Shown: one piece after another, positions 14,660 to 21,661 of the stretch
How the letters are laid out: each line of letters starts with the position of its first letter
How positions within the stretch are numbered: the first letter of the stretch is position 1
Notes under the pieces: generated by a model
Database searches by the model: none
What the model saw: only the letters and a program-made list of their open reading frames with translations
What the model was told of the DNA's origin: nothing
Position numbers and translations under genes: made by a program
NCBI GenBank assembly: GCA_035711385.1
Contig: DASTCG010000050.1
Span: forward strand, 1-21,661
Direction of reading: 5' to 3'
Origin: JACDAN01 sp035711385
GTDB taxonomy: Bacteria > Actinomycetota > Thermoleophilia > Gaiellales > Gaiellaceae
DNA length: 21,661 nt

Positions 14660-15390
14660 TCGACACCCACGCGCACCTGCACGCGTGCGCGGAGCCGGTC
14701 GACGACCTCGTGGGGCGCGCACGAGACGTCGGCGTCGACCGCATCCTCGAGGTCGGCGCCTGGCCTGCCTCCTGGAAGCAGGTCGCGGCCTACTGCGCGC
14801 AGACGGAAGGCGTCGCTCCGATTCTCGGGATCCATCCGCACGAGGCCGCCGGCGCGGATCCCTCTCAACTCGAATCTCTTCGCGAGCTCGATCCGGTCGC
14901 CGTTGGTGAGACGGGACTCGACTACTACCGCGACTACGCGCCGCGCGAGGCGCAACGCCAGCTCTTTCAGGCGCACCTTGCGGTGGCGGAGGCGCTCGGC
15001 AAGCCGGTCGTGATCCACTGCCGCGCCGCCGACGGCGACGTCGCCCGGGCGCTCGGCGACTTCGACGGGACCGTGATCCTCCACTGCTTCTCCTCGCAGG
15101 GCCTCCTTCGACCTGCGCTCGAGCGCGGCTATTACGTGTCGTTCGCCGGGAACGTCACCTATCCGAACGCCTACGAGCTCCGCTCGGCGGCGCGCGAGAT
15201 CCCCGGCGACCGGTTGCTCGCCGAGACGGACAGCCCGTACCTCTCGCCGCAACCACGCCGTGGCCGGCCGAACGAGCCGGCGAACCTCGTCCACACGGTC
15301 ACGGCGCTCGCCGAGCTTCGAGGAGTCGAGACGGACGAGCTCGCCGCGCAGATCGACCGGAACGCGGACGCCGCCTTCGGGCTCGCGTGA
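14656..15390 (+). CDS. tatD: TatD family metal-dependent hydrolase (nuclease)
   Basis: A 244-residue TIM-barrel enzyme of the amidohydrolase superfamily, a Mg-dependent DNase or 3'-5' exonuclease in studied members. Metal-binding and active-site marks are IDTHAHLH (H5, H7), GETGLDYYRDYAP with the bridging Glu, PVVIHCRAADGD, ILHCFSS and LAETDSPYLSP with the catalytic Asp. The length is a little short but all motifs are present. The GTG start overlaps the metG stop, and its TGA overlaps the rsmA GTG, so the three are translationally coupled. In many actinobacteria an rpfB gene lies between tatD and rsmA; here nothing does. Confidence 0.95.
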   Translation: MIDTHAHLHACAEPVDDLVGRARDVGVDRILEVGAWPASWKQVAAYCAQTEGVAPILGIHPHEAAGADPSQLESLRELDPVAVGETGLDYYRDYAPREAQRQLFQAHLAVAEALGKPVVIHCRAADGDVARALGDFDGTVILHCFSSQGLLRPALERGYYVSFAGNVTYPNAYELRSAAREIPGDRLLAETDSPYLSPQPRRGRPNEPANLVHTVTALAELRGVETDELAAQIDRNADAAFGLA

Positions 15391-16175
15391 CCGACCTGCC
15401 CGCTCCGAGCAAGGAGCTCGGCCAGCACTTCCTCGTCGACGACAACATCGTCCGTGTGATCGAGCGCCTCGCCGAGCTCGCGCCCGACGACGTCGTGCTT
15501 GAGATCGGGCCGGGGCAGGGTGTCCTCACGGCGGCCCTGTCGGAGCGAGTCGGGCTCGTCCATGCGGTCGAGCTCGATCGGAGGCTCGAGCCCCATCTCA
15601 CGAAGCGCTTCGGCACGCGCTCGAACGTGCGTCTCCTCTTCGCCGACGCGCTCCACCTCGATCCGGCCGAGCTCGATCCTCCGCCGGGGAAGCTCGTCGC
15701 AAACCTGCCGTACAACGTCGCGACCCCGATCGTCGTCGAGAGCCTGGAGCGGATGCCGACCGTGACCCTCTGGTGCGTCATGGTCCAGCGCGAGGTCGCA
15801 GACCGGTTCTTCGCAGCGCCAAGGACGAAGGCCTACGGCGCCGTCTCGGTCCTGATGCAGCTCGCAACCGAGCGAACCGGGTGGCATCCCGTCTCGCGCG
15901 AAGTCTTCCGGCCGCGGCCGAACGTGGATTCTGCGCTGGTCGCGTTCCGCCGTCGCGACCTCCCACCGCCGGTCCCCTGGCATCAGCTCAAGCGGGTCGT
16001 GGAAGCCGCGTTCGGGCACCGCCGCAAGCAGCTTCCGAACTCGCTCGAGCTCGCCGGTCTCACCACCCGCGAGCGCGCCGAAGCGGCGCTCGGGGCGATC
16101 GGGCGCCCCGCGCAGGTCCGGGCCGAGGAGCTTGCGCCCCCCGAGTTCGTCGCCCTGGCCGCCGAGCTCGTATGA
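15387..16175 (+). CDS. rsmA: 16S rRNA (adenine-1518/1519-N6)-dimethyltransferase
   Basis: A 262-residue Rossmann-fold methyltransferase (KsgA) that dimethylates two adjacent adenines in helix 45 of 16S rRNA late in 30S assembly. It starts with the usual KELGQHFLVDDNIV segment, has the SAM-binding motif LEIGPGQGVLT (about 38-48), the acidic VELDR, and the catalytic NLPYN (106-110). The C-terminal domain carries FRPRPNVDSALVAF and FGHRRKQLPNSL, as expected. GTG 15387 overlaps the tatD stop. Its TGA overlaps the ATG of ispE (ATGA at 16172-16175). Confidence 0.97.
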   Translation: MTDLPAPSKELGQHFLVDDNIVRVIERLAELAPDDVVLEIGPGQGVLTAALSERVGLVHAVELDRRLEPHLTKRFGTRSNVRLLFADALHLDPAELDPPPGKLVANLPYNVATPIVVESLERMPTVTLWCVMVQREVADRFFAAPRTKAYGAVSVLMQLATERTGWHPVSREVFRPRPNVDSALVAFRRRDLPPPVPWHQLKRVVEAAFGHRRKQLPNSLELAGLTTRERAEAALGAIGRPAQVRAEELAPPEFVALAAELV

Positions 16176-16972
16176 GCGAGCGCCTCGCCCCGGCGAAGGT
16201 GAACCTGGCGCTCGTCGTCGGCCCGACGCGGCCGGACGGACGGCACGAAGTCGTGACGGTGCTGCAGCGGCTCGCCCTGGCCGACACGATCCGGCTCGAG
16301 GAGGCGGACAGCCTGTCGGTGGACGGCTTCGCCGGCGACACGCTCGTGCGCAGCGCGGTCCGGGCGGTGGCGGGCCGGGCCGGCGTCGAACCCCGCTGGC
16401 GCGCCACGATCGAGAAACGGATCCCGGTTGCCGCGGGCCTGGGTGGAGGGAGCTCCGACGCGGCTGCCGCGCTCCTCCTCGCGAACGAGTCGCTCGCGAG
16501 CCCGCTGGCCGAAGGCGACCTCCACGCCGTCGCGTCAAAGCTCGGCGCGGACGTTCCGTTCTTCCTCACTACCGGCCCGCAGCTCGGCGAGGGAGACGGG
16601 ACGCGACTGACGCCGCTCGACCTGCCGCAGGACTTCTGGGTCCTGCTCGCGCTCCCACACGGGGCGCGGAAGGCGTCGACGGCATCGGTGTACGCGGCGT
16701 TCGACCGCATCCGCGGTGACGAGGGTTTCGAGCAGAGGCGGGCCGAGCTCCTGCGCGGCCTGGCGCTGGGCGACATCGGGTCGCTGCCGGCAAACGACCT
16801 CGCCTCATCACCGCTTGCCGAGCGCCTCGTCGAGCTCGGCGCCATCCGGGCCGACGTGTCGGGCGCCGGCCCGGCCGTCTACGCGCTGTTCGAGGAGGAG
16901 GCCGACGCCGTCACTGCAGCGGCGTCACTGAGAGGCCGCGCGGACCTCTGGATCACGACACCCGGCTGGTAG
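16172..16972 (+). CDS. ispE: 4-diphosphocytidyl-2-C-methyl-D-erythritol kinase
   Basis: A 266-residue GHMP kinase of the non-mevalonate (MEP) isoprenoid pathway; it phosphorylates CDP-methylerythritol. The N-terminal APAKVNLALVVG carries the catalytic Lys, the ATP-binding PVAAGLGGGSSDAAAA is intact, LGADVPFF holds the catalytic Asp, and the C-terminal GHMP motif is VSGAGPAVYALF. Many homologues have RPDGYH after the first strand; here it is RPDGRHE, a Tyr-to-Arg change next to the substrate site. The ATG at 16172 is chosen for the ATGA overlap with rsmA. The TAG stop lies in a TAGCTT hexamer that may be the -10 box of the next gene. Confidence 0.95.
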   Translation: MSERLAPAKVNLALVVGPTRPDGRHEVVTVLQRLALADTIRLEEADSLSVDGFAGDTLVRSAVRAVAGRAGVEPRWRATIEKRIPVAAGLGGGSSDAAAALLLANESLASPLAEGDLHAVASKLGADVPFFLTTGPQLGEGDGTRLTPLDLPQDFWVLLALPHGARKASTASVYAAFDRIRGDEGFEQRRAELLRGLALGDIGSLPANDLASSPLAERLVELGAIRADVSGAGPAVYALFEEEADAVTAAASLRGRADLWITTPGW

Positions 16973-16975
16973 CTT
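16970..16975 (+). promoter_or_regulatory. Putative -10 element (TAGCTT) built over the ispE stop codon
   Basis: TAGCTT begins with the ispE TAG stop and ends 6 bases before GTG 16982. It is the same hexamer as in the M23-like gene promoter. No Shine-Dalgarno sequence is present before the GTG. Confidence 0.45.
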
Positions 16976-16981
16976 CACGCC

Positions 16982-17335
16982 GTGATCGATCACCCGGTTC
17001 TCGAGCACGGCTCCTCGCGCGCTGACCGCTGGCTCCATCGCCGGCGAACCGGCATCGCGCTGATCATCGCGCTCGTCGAGGCGCTGGCGCTCGTCATCGG
17101 CGCGATCAGCCGGCCGCTCGCGATTCTCGTCGCCATCCTCGTGCTCGTCGGCTACTTCTGGCTGGGCCGGAGGCTCCGTCCCGGCACCGTGCACGACGTG
17201 GTGTGGATCGCCGCCGTGTCCCAGGCGCTCGTGGCACTCGTGCCGCTTCTGCTGTTCTTCTTCACCGCAGTCGCGTTCTTGGCAGTCGGCGTCATCGCGC
17301 TCGTAGCTCTCGTCGTCCTGTTCAGCCGACGGTAG
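16982..17335 (+). CDS. Hypothetical four-helix membrane protein, 117 residues
   Basis: A short protein with a charged N-terminus (HGSSRADRWLHRRR) and four likely membrane segments at about residues 24-41, 46-61, 73-95 and 96-114, ending FSRR. The helices are rich in Leu, Val, Ala and Ile, and a GRRLRPGTVHD loop separates the two hairpins. I do not recognise a named family. GTG 16982 is chosen because a -10-like TAGCTT lies 6 bases before it. It follows ispE by 9 bases, so read-through from the operon is also likely. Confidence 0.75.
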   Translation: MIDHPVLEHGSSRADRWLHRRRTGIALIIALVEALALVIGAISRPLAILVAILVLVGYFWLGRRLRPGTVHDVVWIAAVSQALVALVPLLLFFFTAVAFLAVGVIALVALVVLFSRR

Positions 17336-17377
17336 ACGCGTTCATCGGTCGGCAGCCCAATGTCGGCACAACCTCTC

Positions 17378-17405
17378 TTGGGCGTAGTCAAGTGCTGAGG
17401 CGTCG
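17378..17405 (+). pseudogene. Degenerate copy of the 5' half of tRNA-Gln
   Basis: Bases 17378-17401 match the first 24 bases of the intact tRNA-Gln at 17510 in 20 positions, including GGGCGTAG and CAAGTG. The likeness fades after the D-arm and no anticodon or T-arm of a tRNA follows. A short stem GGCGTCGC/GCGATGCC (17399-17416, one G-T pair) begins at its end. The rest of the 17336-17509 gap contains nothing else that I can support. Confidence 0.5.
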
Positions 17406-17509
17406 CTTGCGATGCCGATCTGGAGGCCCCGCGGCGCTGTCGGCGGGCCGTTGTCGAAGCCCCGAGCGCAACGCTGGCAGACTTGAATCTGAGTTGATCT
17501 TCGATTCGG

Positions 17510-17583
17510 TGGGGCGTAGCCAAGTGGTAAGGCAGCGGGTTTTGGTCCCGTGATCCCAGGTTCGAATCCTGGCGCCCCAGCCA
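17510..17583 (+). tRNA. tRNA-Gln (anticodon TTG), CCA encoded
   Basis: A 74-base cloverleaf. The acceptor stem pairs TGGGGCG (17510-17516) with CGCCCCA, followed by discriminator G and an encoded CCA (17581-17583). The D-arm is GCC AAGTGGTAA GGC. The anticodon stem is GCGGG/CCCGT around the loop TTTTGGT, giving anticodon TTG for glutamine. The T-arm is CCAGG TTCGAAT CCTGG. It lies 14 bases before glmU on the same strand without room for a promoter, so it is probably cut from the same transcript. Confidence 0.97.
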
Positions 17584-17597
17584 TTGCACAAGACCTC

Positions 17598-18947
17598 GTG
17601 AGCGGATCGGACCTGGCAGCCGTCGTCCTTGCGGGAGGGCTCGGCACGCGGATGAAGTCCGCAACGCCGAAGCATCTCCACCCGCTGCTCGGCAGGCGGC
17701 TCGTCGACTGGGTGATCGAGGCGGCCCTTCCCCTTGGTCCGTCCAGGCTCGTCGTCGTCAGCTCACCCGACCACGCCGGGGCCTTCGACGGCTTCGCGGT
17801 CGCTGTGCAGGAGTCGCCGCGGGGGACGGGTGATGCGGTGGCCTCGGCAAAGGAGGCCCTCGGAGCGCACGGGGGAGACCTCCTCGTCCTCTCCGGAGAC
17901 TCGCCCCTTCTGCGCCCCGAGACGCTCGCTTCCCTTCTGGAGGCGCACCGGCACGGAGGGGCCGCGGCCACGATCCTCACGTTTCGCAAGCACGACCCCG
18001 GCGACTACGGCCGCGTGCTGCGCGGCGACGACGGGTCGGTCCGGGCGATCGTCGAGGCGACCGACGCGTCGCCGCAGGAGCTCGCCGTCGACGAGGTGAA
18101 CTCGTCGATCTACGTGTTCCGCGGGGATGCACTCTGGCCGGTCCTCTCGATCCTCGAGCCGGCGAACGCTCAGGGCGAGCTGTATCTCACCGACGCGGTC
18201 CGCCTCCTCGTCGAGCGTGGCGAGCGCGTCGTGGCCTACGAGGCCGGCGATCCGACGGAGCCGGAGGGCGTCAACACGCGCGTCGAGCTGGCCGCGGCCG
18301 CCGCGGCCCTTCGCGACCGCGTCAACGAGGAGCACATGCTCGCGGGCGTCACGATCGTCGACCCGGCCACCACCTGGATCGAGCCTTCGGTCGAGATCGA
18401 GCCGGATGCCTCGATCGCGCCGTTCACGGTCCTCAGGGGGCTGACCCGCGTCCGGGAGGGGGCGAGCGTCGGCCCGCACGTCGTCGCGGTCGACGCGGAG
18501 ATCGGCCCGCGTGTGCTCGTCGGTCCGTTCTGTTACCTTCGCCCCGGCACGGTTCTCCAGGCGGGCGCGAAGGCGGGCACATTCGTGGAGATCAAGAACT
18601 CGCGCGTTGGCGAGGGCACCAAGGTGCCTCATCTGTCCTACATCGGCGACGCCGACATCGGCGAGGGCACGAACATCGGCGCGGGGAACATCACCGCCAA
18701 CTACCCGCACGCGCCTGGCGAACCGAAGGGCCGGACGACGATCGGCAGGAACGTCAGGACCGGCATCCACAATGGGTTCGTTGCTCCGGTCGAGGTTGGC
18801 GACGGTGCTTGGGTTGCGGCGGGATCCGTCATCACGAGAGACGTCCCCGCCGACGCGCTCGCAGTCGCGCGGGCGCGCCAGGAAAACAAGGAGGGTTACG
18901 CGGCACGTGGAGGCGAGCAGCGGGGAGAAGACGATGACGACGACTGA
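17598..18947 (+). CDS. glmU: Bifunctional UDP-GlcNAc pyrophosphorylase / glucosamine-1-phosphate N-acetyltransferase
   Basis: A 449-residue cytoplasmic enzyme that makes UDP-N-acetylglucosamine for peptidoglycan in two steps. The N-terminal uridyltransferase domain shows VVLAGGLGTRM, PKHLHPLLGRRLVDWV, RGTGDAV and SGDSPLL. The C-terminal half is a left-handed beta-helix acetyltransferase with the hexapeptide repeats, VEIKNS, the catalytic His in VPHLSYIGD, and NIGAGNITANY. The usual NYDG is NYPH here, with a longer loop before RTTIG. The C-terminus is a short acidic tail (GEDDDDD). GTG 17598 starts the protein just before SGSDLAAVVLAGG; it lies 14 bases after the tRNA. It overlaps prs by 14 bases. 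Confidence 0.96.
   Translation: MSGSDLAAVVLAGGLGTRMKSATPKHLHPLLGRRLVDWVIEAALPLGPSRLVVVSSPDHAGAFDGFAVAVQESPRGTGDAVASAKEALGAHGGDLLVLSGDSPLLRPETLASLLEAHRHGGAAATILTFRKHDPGDYGRVLRGDDGSVRAIVEATDASPQELAVDEVNSSIYVFRGDALWPVLSILEPANAQGELYLTDAVRLLVERGERVVAYEAGDPTEPEGVNTRVELAAAAAALRDRVNEEHMLAGVTIVDPATTWIEPSVEIEPDASIAPFTVLRGLTRVREGASVGPHVVAVDAEIGPRVLVGPFCYLRPGTVLQAGAKAGTFVEIKNSRVGEGTKVPHLSYIGDADIGEGTNIGAGNITANYPHAPGEPKGRTTIGRNVRTGIHNGFVAPVEVGDGAWVAAGSVITRDVPADALAVARARQENKEGYAARGGEQRGEDDDDD
18922..18927 (+). promoter_or_regulatory. Ribosome binding site of prs
   Basis: GGGGAG lies 6 bases before ATG 18934, inside the end of glmU. It supports this ATG as the start of prs despite the long N-terminal extension and the 14-base overlap. 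Confidence 0.6.
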
Positions 18948-19995
18948 GGTCGCGCCGCTGCCGGGCCTGGAGGCGCCGGCCACGCAGGCGCAGGCGAAGC
19001 CGCAGAACTGGCTCGAGCGCGGCCCGTCCAAGCGCCTCATGCTCGTCTCGGGCCGCTCGCACCCCGACCTGGCCGCGGACATTGCGGCCAAGCTCGGAGT
19101 CTCGCTCTCCCCGGTGGAGCTGAAGACCTTCGCGAACGGCGAGGTCTACTGCCGCTACGAGGAATCGGTCCGGGGAGCGGACCTCTTCATCGTCCAGTCG
19201 TGTGCGGGCGTCGGCAAGGTCAACGCGTACCTCTGGGAGCTCCTGGAGATGATCAACGCCGCGAAGCTGGCCTCGGTCAAGCGGGTCACGGCCGTGATGC
19301 CGTGGTTCCCCTACTCGCGTCAGGACAAGAAGTCGGCGCCGCGCGAGCCGATCTCGTCGAAGCTCCTCGCGGACACGCTCGAGAAGGCGGCCGGCGTCGA
19401 CCGCGTGCTGACCATGGACCTTCACACCGGCCAGATCCAGGGCTTTTTCACCATCCCGGTCGACCACATGACCGCGCTACCCCTCTTCGCGCAGTACTTC
19501 CGGGATAAGGGCCTCTCCGGCGACCAGGTCGTCTCGGTCTCGCCGGACGCCGGCCGCGCCAAGCTCGCGCGCCGCTTCGGGCAGATGCTCGACGCGGATC
19601 TCGCGATCATGAACAAGACCCGGCCGGCGCATGACCAGGCGTCGATCACCGAGGTGATTGGCCACGTCCGCGGCAAGACGGCGCTCATGGGCGACGACAT
19701 GATCCTCACCGGCGGGACGCTGCTCGCCGGGGCGAAAGCGCTTCGAGAGGCCGGTGCCAAGGAGGTCTACGTCTTCGCCACGCACGGGCACTTCGTGGGT
19801 GACGCGCTCAGTCGCCTGGCCCACACGGAAGTGGCCGAGATCGTCGTCACCGACACCGTGGCGCTGAATCCGCTCGAGCGCCCGGCGAAGCTGACCGTGC
19901 TGCCCGTCTCCGGGCTGCTGGCCGACACGATCATGAACGTCTTCGCCGACGAGTCGGTGTCGGCGGTCTTCCAGGGCGCGAACCAGCTCTTCTAG
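18934..19995 (+). CDS. prs: Ribose-phosphate pyrophosphokinase (PRPP synthetase), divergent
   Basis: A 353-residue enzyme that makes PRPP from ribose 5-phosphate and ATP for nucleotide, His and Trp synthesis. The catalytic core is recognised from LVSGRSHPDLA, FANGEVYCRYEESVRGAD, MPWFPYSRQDKK, AREPISSKL-like PREPISSKLLADTLE, LTMDLHTGQIQGFF and SPDAG. Two things are odd. There is a Pro, Ala and Gln-rich extension of about 33 residues before the usual start. The ribose-5-phosphate loop reads DDMILTGGT (254-262), where typical enzymes have DDMIDTGGT, so L258 replaces an Asp. The GG normally following SPD in the VGGVVRAR region is also altered. The rest of the fold looks complete, so activity is likely but should be tested. 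Confidence 0.92.
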   Translation: MTTTEVAPLPGLEAPATQAQAKPQNWLERGPSKRLMLVSGRSHPDLAADIAAKLGVSLSPVELKTFANGEVYCRYEESVRGADLFIVQSCAGVGKVNAYLWELLEMINAAKLASVKRVTAVMPWFPYSRQDKKSAPREPISSKLLADTLEKAAGVDRVLTMDLHTGQIQGFFTIPVDHMTALPLFAQYFRDKGLSGDQVVSVSPDAGRAKLARRFGQMLDADLAIMNKTRPAHDQASITEVIGHVRGKTALMGDDMILTGGTLLAGAKALREAGAKEVYVFATHGHFVGDALSRLAHTEVAEIVVTDTVALNPLERPAKLTVLPVSGLLADTIMNVFADESVSAVFQGANQLF

Positions 19996-20002
19996 GAGCT
20001 TT

Positions 20003-20017
20003 CGCGGATCATCCGCG
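20003..20017. terminator. Short perfect stem between convergent prs and the solute-binding protein gene
   Basis: CGCGGA (20003-20008) and TCCGCG (20012-20017) form a 6-bp GC-rich stem with a TCA loop in the 43-base convergent gap. There is no T-run on either side, so it is a weak candidate for a bidirectional terminator. Confidence 0.35.
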
Positions 20018-20038
20018 CTCGTCGTTCCCGTGGCGCAT

Positions 20039-21661
20039 TCAGCGGGTAAGGCAGAGTCCGCGGTAGTCCCAGCTGTAGACCGGGTGGTTGTAGTAGCACC
20101 CGACGCGCCCGGAGACGTAGTGACGGGCATTCGGGCTCCCGTAGACGGCCAGCGGCGCGGCGTTTCGAACTAGGTCATGGTCGAGGTTCGAGAACGTCCG
20201 ATACCTCTCGACTCCGACGAGCGTCTTCGCCCGGGCGATCTTGCGGTTGAAGGACGGCGAGTTGAAGTACGAGAAGTTGACGTTGTTGGCAGGCCGGATC
20301 GTCGTTCCGTCGACGAGGAAGATGAAGTCGTACGGATCGAAGTAGTCCATGTGCCAGCCGGCGAGCGTCAGGTCGAATGGCTCACCGCGCCGCCCGGAAC
20401 GCGCGAACTGGATTGGCCACGGAAAAAGCTTGATGTCCATGTTCAGGCCGATGTTCCGCAGGTTCGCCTGCACGATCTGACAAGTGGCCGGACCGGGTGC
20501 AGTGCTCCAGCAGTAGAAGACCCCGTCGCCGCCTCGGGTCTGGCCGGCGGCAAGTGCGCGAGCGCGGCTCAGCTTGGGTCGCCGCGGATAGATCGCGACA
20601 TTGCGGAAGCCGCGCATCGTCGGCGGCATGTACTGATCGTTCGTGACACCGGCATATGCCCCGAGTTGGTTAATCATCGCCTGCCGGTCGATCGCGTAGT
20701 TCACGGCCTTCTTGAGCCGCAGGTTGCCCATCTCGCCGCCGCCGAACAGCGAGCGGTCGTGGTTCATCGCCAGGTACAAGATCGTCGGAGACGGATTCGA
20801 GAAGTAGCGGCCGGGTGACTGTCTCTTCACGCCGTAACGGCGGCCAAGTTCCGCGTGGGCGGAGGGCGGCATATCGCCGAAGTCGGTCGCGCCGCGGTCG
20901 ATGTTGAGCTTGATCGTCTCGGGCGGGAGCCCGATGTCGATCTGGATCCGGCTGACGTTGCCAGGAGCGGGGCCGCGGTAGAAGCGGTTCCGCTCGAGGA
21001 TCAGCCGGCGGTTCCTCGTCCATTCACGGACGTAATAAGGCCCCGCACCATGGGTCGGCGCTGAAACGCCCTCGGGATCGATCGGGAGGTTCAGCGGGAT
21101 CGCCGCGAAGAAAGGCATCGCAAGCCGGGCGAGCAGGTCCGGCGCCCTTCTGGTCAGGCGGATCTGAAGCGTGTACTCGCTCAAGACCTTGATCCCGGTG
21201 GCGCGCCGCGCGCGTCCGGCGATCACGGCCCGAGCACCGGCGATGTCCTCGATGAATGGGCGCGCGGGTGAGCTCATCCGGCGGTCGAGGTCACGGTTGA
21301 GCGCCGCGGCGAAATTGCGGGCCGTGACCGGTTGGCCGTTCGAGAGGCGGTACGTCCGCTTGAGCTTGAACGTGTAGGTGAGGCCGTCACGGGAGACGCG
21401 CGGGAAGCTCTGGGCGACCTCCGGCGTGAGCCGCGACCCTCTCGGCGGGGGCGCATGGGGGTAGTTCAGGAGCATCCCGCTCGTCGCGTACGCGATCGCC
21501 CAGGACGGGACGATGTACCAGAGAGCGGGGTCGATGTAATCGATGTCGACCGTCAGGCTGTGCTTGAACGTCCCGCCGACCGGTGCCTTCGCCCACGCCT
21601 GCGGAGACTCGGTGTCGGCGCGGCCCGCGACCGCGGAGGTGGCCAGCAACGCGGCCCCGGT
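20039..21661 (-). CDS. ABC transporter solute-binding protein family 5 (peptide/oligosaccharide type), 5'-truncated by the window edge
   Basis: An extracellular lipid- or membrane-tethered binding protein that hands peptides, nickel or sugars to an ABC importer. The frame is open to the right edge; the visible N-terminus TGAALLATSAVAGRADTES is the tail of a signal peptide, so the real start lies outside. Family 5 marks are VDIDYIDPAL, LTYTFKLKRTYRLSNGQPVTA, a GPYYVREW strand, LRLKKAVNYAIDRQAMI, and FDLTLAGWHMDYFDPYDF. Two Cys pairs (YCWSTAPGPATCQ and CYYNHPVYSWDYRGLC) suggest disulfides. The last residues in the window are LCLTR. No permease or ATPase genes are in view; they may lie beyond the right edge. 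The ligand cannot be told. Confidence 0.93.
   Translation of the reverse strand, partial: TGAALLATSAVAGRADTESPQAWAKAPVGGTFKHSLTVDIDYIDPALWYIVPSWAIAYATSGMLLNYPHAPPPRGSRLTPEVAQSFPRVSRDGLTYTFKLKRTYRLSNGQPVTARNFAAALNRDLDRRMSSPARPFIEDIAGARAVIAGRARRATGIKVLSEYTLQIRLTRRAPDLLARLAMPFFAAIPLNLPIDPEGVSAPTHGAGPYYVREWTRNRRLILERNRFYRGPAPGNVSRIQIDIGLPPETIKLNIDRGATDFGDMPPSAHAELGRRYGVKRQSPGRYFSNPSPTILYLAMNHDRSLFGGGEMGNLRLKKAVNYAIDRQAMINQLGAYAGVTNDQYMPPTMRGFRNVAIYPRRPKLSRARALAAGQTRGGDGVFYCWSTAPGPATCQIVQANLRNIGLNMDIKLFPWPIQFARSGRRGEPFDLTLAGWHMDYFDPYDFIFLVDGTTIRPANNVNFSYFNSPSFNRKIARAKTLVGVERYRTFSNLDHDLVRNAAPLAVYGSPNARHYVSGRVGCYYNHPVYSWDYRGLCLTR

Noticed and set aside
17378..17456. A second functional tRNA upstream of tRNA-Gln
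   Set aside because: Only the 5' acceptor strand and D-arm resemble a tRNA. There is no pairing anticodon stem, T-arm or 3' acceptor strand.

Overview
The window is very GC-rich DNA with dense, mostly operonic gene packing, many GTG starts and 4-base GTGA/ATGA overlaps. The core block from 11284 to 19995 (rsmI, M23-like protein, metG, tatD, rsmA, ispE, small membrane protein, tRNA-Gln, glmU, prs) resembles the actinobacterial housekeeping cluster. Together with the LytR-CpsA-Psr protein, ROK kinase and GYD protein this suggests an Actinomycetota chromosome. A deep-branching class such as Thermoleophilia is my best guess, from the gene mix and the divergent Prs; this is inference, not a database result. 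There are no phages, insertion sequences or CRISPR arrays.

Left part (1-6134). A ClpB disaggregase gene enters from the left edge and meets a cupin gene tail to tail. A divergent pair follows: a Tat-exported small dehydrogenase subunit (gluconate 2-dehydrogenase subunit 3 type) and a GMC-family FAD oxidoreductase with a CxxCxxCxxxC cluster motif. Next are a six-helix membrane protein, a GYD-domain protein, a ~190-base intergenic stretch full of inverted repeats, and a 64-residue membrane protein.

Middle part (6131-11284). A minus-strand operon encodes a pseudouridine kinase-like PfkB protein, pseudouridine-5'-phosphate glycosidase and a P1-family (DmpA-like) peptidase. Divergent from it are a 63-residue Arg-rich protein and an FmdB-type zinc ribbon. 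A minus-strand LCP cell-wall ligase and a plus-strand ROK sugar kinase share one short divergent promoter.

Right part (11284-21661). The rsmI-to-ispE genes cover rRNA methylation, tRNA charging, a TatD nuclease and isoprenoid synthesis. tRNA-Gln, glmU and prs follow, feeding peptidoglycan precursors (UDP-GlcNAc) and PRPP. A minus-strand family 5 solute-binding protein runs off the right edge.

Two window-wide habits stand out. Many genes have a TANNNT hexamer only 6-11 bases before the start codon and no Shine-Dalgarno sequence, as expected for leaderless mRNAs. In addition, 14 of the 16 stop codons that are free of translational-coupling overlaps are TAG, which is odd for such GC-rich DNA. 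The best candidate for something undescribed is the 5747-5948 region, where one sequence can pair with either of two partners just before a start codon.
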